Positions 53,607 through 62,833 of a stretch of 64,000 nt of DNA are shown here, piece after piece. The notes beneath the pieces are model-generated. The model was not told where the DNA came from. It saw nothing but the letters and a program-made list of their open reading frames with translations, and ran no database searches. The stretch's first letter is position 1; every line of letters starts with the position of its first letter. The translations under genes and the position numbers were made by a program. This stretch comes from Collimonas pratensis (GTDB lineage Bacteria; Pseudomonadota; Gammaproteobacteria; Burkholderiales; Burkholderiaceae_D). The stretch lies in NCBI RefSeq assembly GCF_001584185.1, contig NZ_CP013234.1:2914001-2978000 (forward strand), written 5' to 3'.

Positions 53607-56342
53607 ATGACATCCATTTTGAAAAAACAACTTTTTACAACGGCCACTATTTGCCTGATACTCAGCGCTTGCGGTGGCGAGCAGATGGGATTTGCCGAGA
53701 CGGGAGGCGCTGCGGCGGGAGACGCCCCTGTGGCAGGTGCCCCGGCGGGAGCCGCTCCTGTCGGAGGTCCCCTTGCGGGAGGCACTCCGGTTGCAGGCAC
53801 TCCGGTTGCAGGCACTCCGGTCGCAGGCACTCCGGTCGCAGGTACTCCGGTTGCAGGCACTCCGGTCGCAGGCACTCCGGTCGCAGGTACTCCGGTCGCA
53901 GGTACTCCGGTTGCAGGTACTCCGGTTGCAGGCACTCCGGTCGCAGGTACCCCGGTTACAGGTACCCCAGTGGGAGGTGCCCCTGTGGTCCGCGCATTCA
54001 CGCATCCAGGCGCTCCGCTCACCCTTTCGGATCTCCAAACTCTCAAGGCATACGTCGATCAGGGCAAGGAGCCGTGGAAGTCCGCCTACAACATGTTGGC
54101 GAATGACGGCACGGCCCATTTCACCTACCTCATGTCAGGGCCGTTCGCGAAAGTGAGCCGCGCCCCCGACGAGCATCTTTGGCCCTGGCGTAAGGACATG
54201 GGCGCGATCTGGAATCTTTCGCGGATGTGGTATTTCACCCAGGACGAACGATACGCGAAGAAGGCGCGCGAGGTCCTGCTTGCTTGGGCCAGCACCCAGA
54301 CTGAGTTCTCGGGTCGCGAGTCGATGCTTGATCTGGGCGATTACGCTCTCCAGGTCGTGGGCGGCGCGGACATCCTGCGCAGCACATGGCCAGGCTGGAC
54401 GGAAGCCGACACGACGATCGTCAAGAAGTACTTCAAGGACGTCCTGATGCCGGCATCGAACCCCTATGGCGACAGCTCCTACGGGGCCGCCAACAAGGGC
54501 GCACTGGCCCTCACCGCTCTTGGACTGATGGCGATCTACAACGACGACATCGAGGCATTGGACAAGGTCGTCTATCAGGCTCGCACGCTAGCCCATATCG
54601 GACTGCGCAATTCCAACGACATCGGCATGCTCGGCGACTACCTTCGTGACCAAGGACACTCCTATGGGCAGCTCAAGTCGCTGACCATGCTCGCCGAGGC
54701 GCTCTGGAGCCAAGGCATCGACATCTATTCCGACTTTGACAACCGCCTGTTGGCGGCGGGTGAGTATTTCGCGCGGGTGAACGAACTCGTCCCGACGACC
54801 GCCCTTCCTTTCGGCACCACCGATCGCTACTACCTCACCGACGTCACCAATCGCGGCTGGAACGGCGCCAATGGCGGAAACATAGCACTTAATCAGATTT
54901 ATGACGCCTACGTCCTCCGCAAGGGTCTCCAGGCACCCTTCATCGCGCAGAGACGCCTCTGGATGCCGGTGGACGGCACCAGCTTCATGTTCCTCAAGGA
55001 TTCCGACACCTCGAAAGCGACGCCGCCGCCGGCGCTGCCGATTCCGTCGACTACCTCGATCACCTCGGGATTCAGCAATGCCGACATCGGAGGCGCCGCT
55101 CCGGCGGGCGGGGCCACATACGCCGACGGCAAATGGATAGTGCAGGGAGCGGGTAACGATATCTTCTGGCACACGCAAGACGCTTTCCACTTCACCTACA
55201 AGGCCATCACCGGCAACGGCGCCATCATCGCGAAAGTCGAGTCCGTCCAGAACACCAGTCCGGCCGCAGTGGCGGGCGTGATGATCCGCACAAGCCTGGA
55301 ACAAGGGGCTCCGCGCGCCTGGATGGCCATCGCTAGCAGAGGCAACGCCGAACAGAACATGCAGAAACTCGCCGTGTATGGTGGTTCGAACTATGGGACC
55401 AAAGCCCTGGGCATCGCCAGCGCCACGCCCTCGTACTGGGTGAAGCTTGAGCGCATCGGGAACATCATCACCGGCTACCTTTCTCCCGATGGCACCAATT
55501 GGGCTGCCACCGATGTCGGCCGCATCGACGCCCCCGTTCCTGATACGATCTATGTCGGCCTGGTGGTCTCCTCAGTCGCCAATAACACCCTGAACAGCTC
55601 CACCTTCAGCAACGTGCAGATCACCGGCGGCGACGGTGGTGCGCCGAGCGTCATCCCCGCGGCGCCCGCCATGCTGCTGGCCTCGCCGGGCGATGGCGCG
55701 GTCCCGCTGCGCTGGCAGGCGTCCTTCGGCGCCGCCAGCTACACGGTCAAGCGCGCTGCCTTCAGCGGCGGCCCAACCACAACCATCGCGTCGGGTGTTA
55801 CGGGCAGCAGCTACACGGACAAGTCAGTGATCAACGGCACGACCTACTACTACACCGTCACAGCGACCAACGCCGCCGGCACGAGCGATAATTCTCCCGC
55901 GGACAGCGCTACGCCGCAGCGTCCGATGGTGAACCTCGCCACGGGCGGCGCCGCAAACGACAGCGGAAACAACGTGGCCAACGCCAGAAGCGCCTTCGAC
56001 CAAAACTCGGGGACGGAATGGTTCCACCCGGGCGTGAGCGGCTGGCTGCAGTACGACCTCGGCCACACGGAGCGCGTCCAGCGCTATACGGTCACCAGCG
56101 CCAACGACAGGGACCCGCGCGATCCGAAGGACTGGCAGTTCCAGGGCTCCACCGACGGCTCTACCTGGGCCACGCTCGACACCCAAAGCAACCAGGTGTT
56201 TGCCACACGCTTAAAGCTGAAGACCTACACGATCGCGAGTCCGGGCTCCTATCGCTACTACCGGCTCAACATCACAGCCAATAATGGCGATAGCACCTTT
56301 ACGGATCTCGCCGAAATTGGGCTGTTCGCTTCCAAGCCGTAG
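53607..56342 (+). CDS. Alginate-lyase-like lipoprotein with FN3 and discoidin domains
   Basis: 911 residues from the ATG at 53607; a TTG 11 codons upstream gives a worse signal. The lipoprotein signal is MTSILKKQLFTTATICLILS then ACGG. A Gly/Pro-rich linker contains 11 VAGTP repeats. The alginate-lyase (PF05426-like) helical domain spans about 140-440 (WPWRKDMGAIWNLSRMWYFT; SNDIGMLGDYLRDQGHSYGQ). Next come a beta-sandwich (about 480-675), an FN3 domain (about 680-770) and an F5/8 type C domain (about 775-911; WFHPGVSGWLQYDLG). It probably degrades an acidic polysaccharide at the surface. It is related to the protein at 28123 in domain type, not in sequence order. Confidence 0.85.
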   Translation: MTSILKKQLFTTATICLILSACGGEQMGFAETGGAAAGDAPVAGAPAGAAPVGGPLAGGTPVAGTPVAGTPVAGTPVAGTPVAGTPVAGTPVAGTPVAGTPVAGTPVAGTPVAGTPVTGTPVGGAPVVRAFTHPGAPLTLSDLQTLKAYVDQGKEPWKSAYNMLANDGTAHFTYLMSGPFAKVSRAPDEHLWPWRKDMGAIWNLSRMWYFTQDERYAKKAREVLLAWASTQTEFSGRESMLDLGDYALQVVGGADILRSTWPGWTEADTTIVKKYFKDVLMPASNPYGDSSYGAANKGALALTALGLMAIYNDDIEALDKVVYQARTLAHIGLRNSNDIGMLGDYLRDQGHSYGQLKSLTMLAEALWSQGIDIYSDFDNRLLAAGEYFARVNELVPTTALPFGTTDRYYLTDVTNRGWNGANGGNIALNQIYDAYVLRKGLQAPFIAQRRLWMPVDGTSFMFLKDSDTSKATPPPALPIPSTTSITSGFSNADIGGAAPAGGATYADGKWIVQGAGNDIFWHTQDAFHFTYKAITGNGAIIAKVESVQNTSPAAVAGVMIRTSLEQGAPRAWMAIASRGNAEQNMQKLAVYGGSNYGTKALGIASATPSYWVKLERIGNIITGYLSPDGTNWAATDVGRIDAPVPDTIYVGLVVSSVANNTLNSSTFSNVQITGGDGGAPSVIPAAPAMLLASPGDGAVPLRWQASFGAASYTVKRAAFSGGPTTTIASGVTGSSYTDKSVINGTTYYYTVTATNAAGTSDNSPADSATPQRPMVNLATGGAANDSGNNVANARSAFDQNSGTEWFHPGVSGWLQYDLGHTERVQRYTVTSANDRDPRDPKDWQFQGSTDGSTWATLDTQSNQVFATRLKLKTYTIASPGSYRYYRLNITANNGDSTFTDLAEIGLFASKP
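53790..53954 (+). repeat. 11 x 15-bp coding minisatellite (VAGTP)
   Basis: GTnGCAGGnACnCCG is repeated 11 times in frame, flanked by degenerate units (GGTP before, VTGTP and VGGAP after). Variation is at third positions only. It encodes a flexible tether between the lipid anchor and the enzyme. Confidence 0.95.
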
Positions 56343-56495
56343 TGAACCCGATACTCGATTGACGCCGGGAGCAGGCGAGCAAGCGGGCGCGTCGTACTTG
56401 CCTGGACATCCGACGTGACCGTGCTGGCACCGACGGTCATCGTCGACAGCAAGTATGTGACGCACGTGGCCACGATTTTTTTGCAGGAAGTGCGA

Positions 56496-57275
56496 CTACT
56501 TCGGATCGAGTCCGCTATTGCTCACATCTGCGCGCGCCTCGGGCGACGCCAGGTAACGGATCAGTGCACGGGCGGCATCCGGATGCTTGGCGCCAACCGG
56601 GATTCCAGCCGAGAAGGTGGTGATGCTTTGCACCTGCTCTGGAATCTTGCCGACAAAATCGATTCCCTTCACTGGCAGAATTTCGCTTACCTGCTGAAAG
56701 CCCAGTTCGTATTCGCCGCTGGCCACCAGCGTTGCGACCGGGATTTTCTGAATCATGTGCGCTTTGGGCTTAAGCTGCTCTTCAATGCCCAGTTTCTTGA
56801 ACAGCTCGCGTTCAATGTAGACACCGCTTGCACTATCGGAGTAGGCGATCGATTTCGCCTGCAGCAGGGCCGACTTCAAGCCCTCCACCGTGCGAATATC
56901 CGGCTTCGTGCTGCCAGCCTTGATCGCCACGCCGATGCGGGAATCGGCCAGGTCGACGCGACTGTCGGCCACCACCTTGCCCTGCTTGATCAGATTGTCC
57001 AAGGCATAGCCGACCATGATCACGACGTCGGCCGGCTCGCCCCGCTCCAGGCGGTTGGGAATGGCTTCTGGCGCCTTGCCCATCGATGGCCCCCAAGCGG
57101 TTACCAACGTGTGGCCCGTAGCCGCTTCAAATTTGGGCTGTATTGCTTTGTAGGCGGCGGTAAAACCGCCCGAATTCATCACATTGATTTCATCAGCTTG
57201 CGCCGCGCCAGACCACAAGGCAAGGCTGAGCGTGCTGAGAGCGAATAGCCGGGACCTGATTTGTTTGATACGCAC
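56496..57275 (-). CDS. Molybdate-type solute-binding protein (SBP family 11)
   Basis: 259 residues. The signal peptide ends SGAAQA, then DEINVMNSGGFTAAYKAIQP, the family opening. ADVVIMVGYALDNLIKQGKV and GVAIKAGSTKPDIRTVEGLK follow ModA-like order. No ModB/ModC genes adjoin, so transport would depend on a distant permease, or it binds another oxyanion or organic acid. It is 283 bases downstream of a LysR gene on the same strand. Confidence 0.85.
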   Translation of the reverse strand: MRIKQIRSRLFALSTLSLALWSGAAQADEINVMNSGGFTAAYKAIQPKFEAATGHTLVTAWGPSMGKAPEAIPNRLERGEPADVVIMVGYALDNLIKQGKVVADSRVDLADSRIGVAIKAGSTKPDIRTVEGLKSALLQAKSIAYSDSASGVYIERELFKKLGIEEQLKPKAHMIQKIPVATLVASGEYELGFQQVSEILPVKGIDFVGKIPEQVQSITTFSAGIPVGAKHPDAARALIRYLASPEARADVSNSGLDPK

Positions 57276-57558
57276 GATTTTTTTCTCCTACTTTTCTAAA
57301 TTCAATAACGAGTGAGTTTGGCGAGCCATTATCACGAACGTCATTGCTAAAGTAAAATGCATAATTCTTTACGTTTAATGCGCTACACGCATCAATCGGA
57401 ATTTGGCCGCTACGCTTTGATTGAAGCGCCCTGCTGATGATGGAGATGGCGGTAGCACAAAGCGTGCGGCTCGACGCGACGCTGAATGTTTCGCAACTAG
57501 CGCTGTCGGGCCGCATCGGCCAGCTGGGGAGCGAAATTTAGTAGGACATACTGGTGCA

Positions 57559-58467
57559 CTATTGTCGCGATCGTCGAGGCGAGGTTTTTTCGATCATCTG
57601 GTACAACTGGCGTGCTGAAGGCGGTAGCTCGTGCCCGCGTCGGTGAATCAGCCCAACTGTCCGATCTACGGTCGGCTCCACTAACGGCACCGATGTGAGT
57701 GTGGCATGCTCGCCTTGCGGCATGGATAGCCGCGGCACGACCGCCACACCGAGTCCGCTTTCCACCATGCCCAACAAGGTCGATACATGCCTCGCTTCAT
57801 AGCACCAACTCAGTCTGACATCTGTATTCGCCAGCGCCAGATCCATCAACAATCGATTGCCGCTGCTCTTGTCGACTGTCATAAAATCATGTTGCCCGAG
57901 TTCCGCCCAAGTCACTTTACGTTTTTTTGCGAGCGGATGATCGCGTCGGCAAGCAGCAACGAAAGACTCTTTCAAAATCACCTGGAAATCGATCGCAGGC
58001 TCCTGTGTGCCGATGATATTGATGCCGAAATCCGCCTCGCCGCGCGCTACGCTTTCCAGCACCGCGTTGGCACTGTCGTCGATGATACGCACGCGAATTT
58101 TCGGATATTGCTCGCGGTAAGCCCGCAGCACCTTGGGCAAAAAATAGTAGACCGCTGACGGAACGCAGGCAATGACGACTTCACCAACTTGCGATGCGGC
58201 CACCTCATGCATGCTAAGCAGAGAGTTTTCAAGGTCGTCGAGCAATGCGCGTGCCTTGCGGGAAAAATCTTTACCTACTGCGGTCAAGCTGACACTGCGT
58301 GTCGTCCGGTCAAACAGCCTTACTCCCAGGGCAATTTCAAGTTTTTCCACACGTCGACTGAGTGCCGGCTGCGACAGGTGTATCGAATCAGCCGCCGCGC
58401 GAAAGCTGCCCAGTTCGGCTACTGCGACAAAGGCACGCAGATCGCCCAAATCAAAATTCATGTTCAT
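57559..58467 (-). CDS. LysR-family regulator
   Basis: 302 residues. The HTH is GSFRAAADSIHLSQPALSRR followed by VEKLEIALGVRLFDRTTRSV. The effector domain includes VRGEADFG-type and MVESGLGVAVVPRLSMP segments. It lies upstream of the solute-binding-protein gene on the same strand, so it may control it, though LysR genes more often regulate divergent genes; the divergent neighbour is the PAP2 protein. Confidence 0.92.
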   Translation of the reverse strand: MNMNFDLGDLRAFVAVAELGSFRAAADSIHLSQPALSRRVEKLEIALGVRLFDRTTRSVSLTAVGKDFSRKARALLDDLENSLLSMHEVAASQVGEVVIACVPSAVYYFLPKVLRAYREQYPKIRVRIIDDSANAVLESVARGEADFGINIIGTQEPAIDFQVILKESFVAACRRDHPLAKKRKVTWAELGQHDFMTVDKSSGNRLLMDLALANTDVRLSWCYEARHVSTLLGMVESGLGVAVVPRLSMPQGEHATLTSVPLVEPTVDRTVGLIHRRGHELPPSARQLYQMIEKTSPRRSRQ

Positions 58468-58751
58468 AATGCATCAATCACAAAGAATTTTGCAAAATAC
58501 AGATAGATACGATAACGAGAAACTCTATTCATGGCAAGTTGCCCTTACCAGGAATTGCAAAAGGGGCATGAATAAGCTCCTTCATTCAATGCGTCTATCG
58601 ATAGTGCGAATAGAAGCGATTTTGGGACGCCACTCTTCTTTATCTCCAACGAATGCCGTTGCGGTTAATTGCAGGAAAGAACGTCACGCTGTTGTAGTAT
58701 TTGGCAATTATCATTCCTTCGTTTTTTTCCTTATAAATGAAGGCATAGAAA

Positions 58752-60725
58752 ATGCGACTACGACAATCCTTCCTGCGTCGCCCGCTGGCGCTCGCCATCG
58801 GTGCAACCCTAGTATTAGCAGCCTGCGGTGGAGGATCAGATCAGCTGGGCACTCCGCAATCTACGTCATCGGCGTTAACCATTCCGCCAGCACCGGCAGA
58901 TCCCGGCTTTGTCGATGCCGCACCAGTTGTTGCATCAGCCCCTGCTTTTGTCGACAATGTGACCAGCAACCAGCGTGGAGACGCACGCTACGCAACTCTT
59001 GAAACAAATGCCGGAGTGCGTCTTTTGGCAGGCTTCAAGGCAATCTGGCAGCCACTCACCGATCTTGTCGACGCTGGCGTTACTGCGCCGGCAGTTGGTA
59101 ATTTTCCTGCGATTGTGCCGTCAACCTGGACAGGCATTCCGAACGATGGCACTCCTGGCGGCACCGTACTCAACACAGCTGTGCACAGCGCGAACATCCA
59201 GTATGTAGTTACAGCGACGTCTAATCGCACTTCAGCTCAGGCAACGGCGGCTTATTTGGACGATCGTCGTGGCAAGGGATATAGCGTCACCGATGGCATG
59301 GGACCTCTGACGACAGCATGGCGCCAAGCAGCGCAACAGACGACAAGCATTACGACGGTCCCTGCCGACGCAACCACTGTTTTGTACAACGACAGCGGCA
59401 ATAATACTGGGGTCGGCGGCAGCGCTAATCCGGCATTTGGTGGCGTTGTGGATTTTATCAACACCATGGGCAACAACGGATCAACGGAGCCCGCCAAACG
59501 CTTTTACAAATATGCCCGGCCATTCCGTTGGAGTAGCAGTGTAGCCGTCGTACCGGCTCTTGTGCCTGCAGAGAGCTCTACACCCGCAACCGATGGCGGT
59601 TTTACCAGCGGTCATTCGGCAGAGGCAACCCGCGACGCAGTGGCGATGGCCTATGCGGTTCCTGAGCGATTTCAAGAGATTATCAGCCGTGGCTTGGAAC
59701 TGGGAGAAAACCGGATTTTGGCAGGTATGCACTCGCCGTTGGACGTGATGAGCGGACGCGTACTTGCTCAAGCCGTGGTTGCCGCCAATCTGATCGACCC
59801 AGCTAACGCGACTGTAAAAGCTACCGCTGTGGCGCAGGCCCATACGGCGCTCATGGCGCAAACCAATACAACTCCCGATACCTTTAATGCTTTTGCCCAC
59901 TCTGTTAGCGCTACCGCAGACCGGTTTGCTGATTATGCAACCAACAAGGCAAATTATTTGCGCCGCATGACCTACGGCTTTACACAAATAGCCGCAACTA
60001 CAACGCCCGCTGTCGTACCCAAAGGTGCCGAGGTGTTATTGGAGACGCGATTGCCTTACCTCAGTGATGTTCAGCGTCGTGTCGTGCTGAAAACCACCGC
60101 CATTGCTTCAGGCTATCCCGTTTTGGACGACCCGGAAGGCTGGGGGCGTCTCAATCTTTTTGCGGCAGCGGACGGATATGTGGCCTTCAATGGCAATGTT
60201 GTTGTATCGATGGACGCCAGTAAAGGAGGCTTTTATGCGATTGATACCTGGCGTAACGATATATCAGGCGCTGGGAAACTGACGAAGCAAGGAAGCGGGG
60301 TTCTCAAGTTAAGCGGCAATAATACCTGGAGCGGCGGTACGCAGTTGGAGGGGGGAACATTGGAGGGAGATTCCGTATCAGCTTTTGGTGCGGGCGACGT
60401 GTACGTTGCCGACGGGACGCTGGCAAGCAATGCATCTGGTGCACTGAGTATCCTCGGGAAATATACGCAACTGCCAAGCAGCACATTGGAACTGAATTTA
60501 GGGAACGGTCAGCAAGGAGCATTTGCCGCCGTAGGGAATATAACCATTGCCGGCGGCACTCTTCACATCAAATTCCAAGGTGGGTATAAACCGGCCGTTG
60601 GAGCAACGATCACCGTTATCACCGCAGCAAATTTCAAAGGAAAATTCGATACGATTTCTGTAGACGGTTTCTCTGCGATCCCGCTTTACAGCAATACTGG
60701 CTTGCAATTGCGTATTGCTACCTAA
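58752..60725 (+). CDS. PAP2/vanadium-haloperoxidase-fold lipoprotein with a passenger-like tail
   Basis: 657 residues. The signal peptide ends in the lipobox VLAACGGG. The acid-phosphatase signature is complete: K253-R256-P257 (KYARPFRW), TSGH (285-288) and R321-H327-D331 (RILAGMHSPLD). Replacement of the usual Pro before SGH by Thr is minor. From about residue 500 an autotransporter-associated repeat (ISGAGKLTKQGSGVLKLSGN, then NTWSGGTQLEGGTLEGDS) forms a beta-helix-like tail, but no translocator barrel follows. It likely dephosphorylates substrates outside the cytoplasm; a haloperoxidase reaction cannot be excluded. Confidence 0.87.
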   Translation: MRLRQSFLRRPLALAIGATLVLAACGGGSDQLGTPQSTSSALTIPPAPADPGFVDAAPVVASAPAFVDNVTSNQRGDARYATLETNAGVRLLAGFKAIWQPLTDLVDAGVTAPAVGNFPAIVPSTWTGIPNDGTPGGTVLNTAVHSANIQYVVTATSNRTSAQATAAYLDDRRGKGYSVTDGMGPLTTAWRQAAQQTTSITTVPADATTVLYNDSGNNTGVGGSANPAFGGVVDFINTMGNNGSTEPAKRFYKYARPFRWSSSVAVVPALVPAESSTPATDGGFTSGHSAEATRDAVAMAYAVPERFQEIISRGLELGENRILAGMHSPLDVMSGRVLAQAVVAANLIDPANATVKATAVAQAHTALMAQTNTTPDTFNAFAHSVSATADRFADYATNKANYLRRMTYGFTQIAATTTPAVVPKGAEVLLETRLPYLSDVQRRVVLKTTAIASGYPVLDDPEGWGRLNLFAAADGYVAFNGNVVVSMDASKGGFYAIDTWRNDISGAGKLTKQGSGVLKLSGNNTWSGGTQLEGGTLEGDSVSAFGAGDVYVADGTLASNASGALSILGKYTQLPSSTLELNLGNGQQGAFAAVGNITIAGGTLHIKFQGGYKPAVGATITVITAANFKGKFDTISVDGFSAIPLYSNTGLQLRIAT

Positions 60726-60758
60726 AAACCAGAAAAGATTAGTATCTTTCGCTAGATT

Positions 60759-60792
60759 GCTGATCGTCGCGGCAACACGCGCGACGATCAGC
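60759..60792. terminator. Hairpin after the PAP2 gene
   Basis: A perfect 12-bp stem (GCTGATCGTCGC / GCGACGATCAGC) with a 10-base loop starts 34 bases after the stop. No T-run follows, so terminator activity is inferred from position. Confidence 0.5.
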
Positions 60793-60986
60793 GCGTTCTG
60801 GGACGCACATCTTGTCTTGATCACTTTCGACCCAGATTGCCTTAGTTGCTGCAGGGTTGGGCATCGCAATCATCCCAGCGCTACAGCAGCGCATGCAGGT
60901 CAGCACGGTAGCCTATCGAAAAATTGACAGTGAAGAGGCATATTCCTCTATCTGGATGGTGTTTCGTCGCCATCAGAAAAATGCTT

Positions 60987-61816
60987 GTTGATTTGCGCCG
61001 AAAACTGACCCACTTAGCTGGATAATTTGCATCGAAAATTGACCCACGTATAGACCACAATCCTACTCAATATAGTGAGTGGGAGATTGGAGTGATCGAC
61101 GTGGCATTATTAGGCATTATTCGACGCTGGCACCTTCGTGACCAGGTCTCCTTGAGGGAGATCGCCAGGCGCTTGGGGATCTCCAGAAACACCGTCAGAC
61201 GCTATCTACGCTCAGAAATCGTAGAGCCGGCTTATCGGGATCGACGCACTCCCAGTGCTCTTGATCAGTACGCCTTCAAACTTTCATCCTGGCTTAAAAC
61301 CGAAGCGACAAAGTCTCGAAAACAGCGGCGCAGCTTAAAACAGATCCATGCTGATTTATGTGAGCTAGGCTTTGAAGGATCCTACGACCGGGTTGCCGCC
61401 TTTGCGCGACAGTGGCGAGTGGATCAGTTGGATAGGGTCAATTCTGCAAGCAAAGGGACAATCTTGGACGAGTTGGGCTATCTCCCCTTTAGTCAGTCTG
61501 GAGGAGCTCTTTTATTCCATTTGATCAGTAAGCTCTATGAACGAACTAGCCTTATCATCACAACAAATCTTGGTTTTTCAGAATGGGGCGCTGTATTTGG
61601 TGACCCAAAAATGACGACAGCATTGCTTGATCGACTTACCCATCACTGTCATATTATTGAAACGGGAAACGACAGCTATCGTTTTAAAAATAGCTCAACA
61701 CAAACAACAGAAAGGGAGGGGAAGACCCATTTAGTCTCTATGTAACCCAAAAATCGTAATTAAGAATGGGTCAGTATTCGATACAAAATACGGGTCAGTA
61801 TTCAATGCAATTCAAC
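60987..61816 (+). mobile_element. IS21-family deletion derivative, 830 bp, with TIRs and 9-bp target duplication
   Basis: Terminal inverted repeats start GTTGATTTGC (left) and GTTGAATTGC (right, complement) and continue into ACTGACCC. The TGACCC unit is repeated at each end (61005 and 61037; 61770 and 61793 in complement), as in IS21 ends. Flanking AAAATGCTT occurs at 60978-60986 and 61817-61825. The interior holds one chimeric transposition gene, so the element is about a third of full length and non-autonomous. Confidence 0.82.
61092..61745 (+). CDS. IstA-IstB chimera created by internal deletion
   Basis: 217 residues. Residues 1-117 are the N-terminus of the IS21 transposase IstA, with its HTH ([20 protein letters not shown]) and [20 protein letters not shown]. 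From about 125 the protein is the C-terminal half of the helper ATPase IstB ([20 protein letters not shown], then [11 protein letters not shown] and [18 protein letters not shown]). The DDE catalytic domain of IstA and the Walker A of IstB are gone. The join is in frame. It may still bind the element's ends and act as a regulator or inhibitor; that is speculation. Confidence 0.82.
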   Translation: MIDVALLGIIRRWHLRDQVSLREIARRLGISRNTVRRYLRSEIVEPAYRDRRTPSALDQYAFKLSSWLKTEATKSRKQRRSLKQIHADLCELGFEGSYDRVAAFARQWRVDQLDRVNSASKGTILDELGYLPFSQSGGALLFHLISKLYERTSLIITTNLGFSEWGAVFGDPKMTTALLDRLTHHCHIIETGNDSYRFKNSSTQTTEREGKTHLVSM

Positions 61817-61901
61817 AAAATGCTTTAACTCGTGACTTTATCAAGCTGGTGCGCACTGAGCTCTCAACCTAAGCCCAGGGTTAGATGAACGTGTGATTTA
61901 A

Positions 61902-61937
61902 AAAACGGCGGATGTTCGTGGGATCATCCGCCGTTTT
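61902..61937. terminator. Strong bidirectional terminator
   Basis: A perfect 13-bp stem (AAAACGGCGGATG / CATCCGCCGTTTT) with a 10-base loop ends in a T-run on the plus side and, by symmetry, on the minus side. It lies just after the LysR remnant stop and downstream of the convergent SDR gene. Confidence 0.85.
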
Positions 61938-62033
61938 ATTTTGGACCCGTAGAACTCTTCTCAACAGCTAATCAGCAGCCTCCTGCTTCAGGCGTCTAGT
62001 GAGTCGCTATCATGTGTCCAAGACATCTTCATG

Positions 62034-62795
62034 TCAGACCTGCGCCATACCCCCATCGACGGCGAGATCCACACCGGTGATATATGAGCTTTCATCGGAA
62101 GCAAGGAACACGACGACGGCAGCAATTTCCTCGGGCTTGCCTCTGCGGCCGAGCGGAACTTGCGAAGCGAACTGCGCTGCCGCCTGTTCTGCCTGTTCAG
62201 CTGTGAGGCCCGCCTTCTCCAAAGCCTGAGTTTCGATTGGGCCAGGACTCATCGAATTAACACGAATCTTGCGATCCTTTAGCTCCATCGTCCAGCCGCG
62301 CGCGAAGCTGCGCACGGCTGCCTTGCTGGCGGCGTAGGCAGTAAAGGCTGGCACACCCAGTACGTTTGCGTTTGAAGAAGTCAGGATGATCGAGCCGCCA
62401 TCTTTGAAAAGGGGGAGCGCTTTTTGCACGGCAAAGAATAGTCCCTTTACGTTGACATCGAAGATCTTGTCGAAATGAGATTCGGTCGCCGTTGCAAGCG
62501 GCGCGACTGTCCCTCCGCCTGCGTTCGCAAAAAGAATATCGATGTGACCATGCTTCTCTTTCACAACGGCATAGAGACGGTCGAGATCTTCCAGGTTCGA
62601 GACGTCGCCCGCGACCGTCGTCACGTTTCTCCCGATGAAAGCTGCGGCTTCAGCCAGCTCTTTCTCTCTTCGCCCGGTGATCACGACATGCGCACCTTCT
62701 TCGACAAAGCGCTTGGCTGTGGCCAAGCCCATGCCACTATTGCCGCCGGTGATGACCGCGATTTTTCCTGCTAATTTATTTGCACTGCTGTTCAT
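62034..62795 (-). CDS. SDR-family oxidoreductase
   Basis: 253 residues. The cofactor loop is IAVITGGNSGMGLATAKRFV, with ANAGGG next. The catalytic set is S in IILTSSNAN plus YAASK. SPGPIETQAL and the ending FLASDESSYITGVDLAVDGG are typical of classical SDRs. It follows the NADP-binding reductase gene by 38 bases and is probably in one operon under Rrf2 control. Substrate unknown. Confidence 0.9.
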   Translation of the reverse strand: MNSSANKLAGKIAVITGGNSGMGLATAKRFVEEGAHVVITGRREKELAEAAAFIGRNVTTVAGDVSNLEDLDRLYAVVKEKHGHIDILFANAGGGTVAPLATATESHFDKIFDVNVKGLFFAVQKALPLFKDGGSIILTSSNANVLGVPAFTAYAASKAAVRSFARGWTMELKDRKIRVNSMSPGPIETQALEKAGLTAEQAEQAAAQFASQVPLGRRGKPEEIAAVVVFLASDESSYITGVDLAVDGGMAQV

Positions 62796-62833
62796 TGTCT
62801 TATCCTTTAAACGTTAGTCGTTTTGCGTTGGAT

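Larger units (their letters stand above)
60821..61872 (+). pseudogene. LysR regulator C-terminal remnant, split by the IS21 derivative
   Basis: The left part (to 60986) encodes TQIALVAAGLGIAIIPALQQ and later WMVFRRHQKNA. The right part (from 61817) encodes NALTRDFIKLVRTELST and a stop. Removing the element and one copy of the 9-bp duplication joins them in frame as RRHQKNALTRDFIKLV, the normal LysR ending. The N-terminal 200 residues were already missing. Confidence 0.72.

Noticed and set aside
52282..53954. Tandem repeats considered as a CRISPR array
   Set aside because: Units are 12 and 15 bp, contiguous and coding, with no spacers and no cas genes.
57193..57516. Minus-strand 107-codon frame and a short plus-strand frame at 57440-57540 between the LysR and binding-protein genes
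   Set aside because: Neither has a ribosome site or recognisable family; the first overlaps the binding-protein gene.
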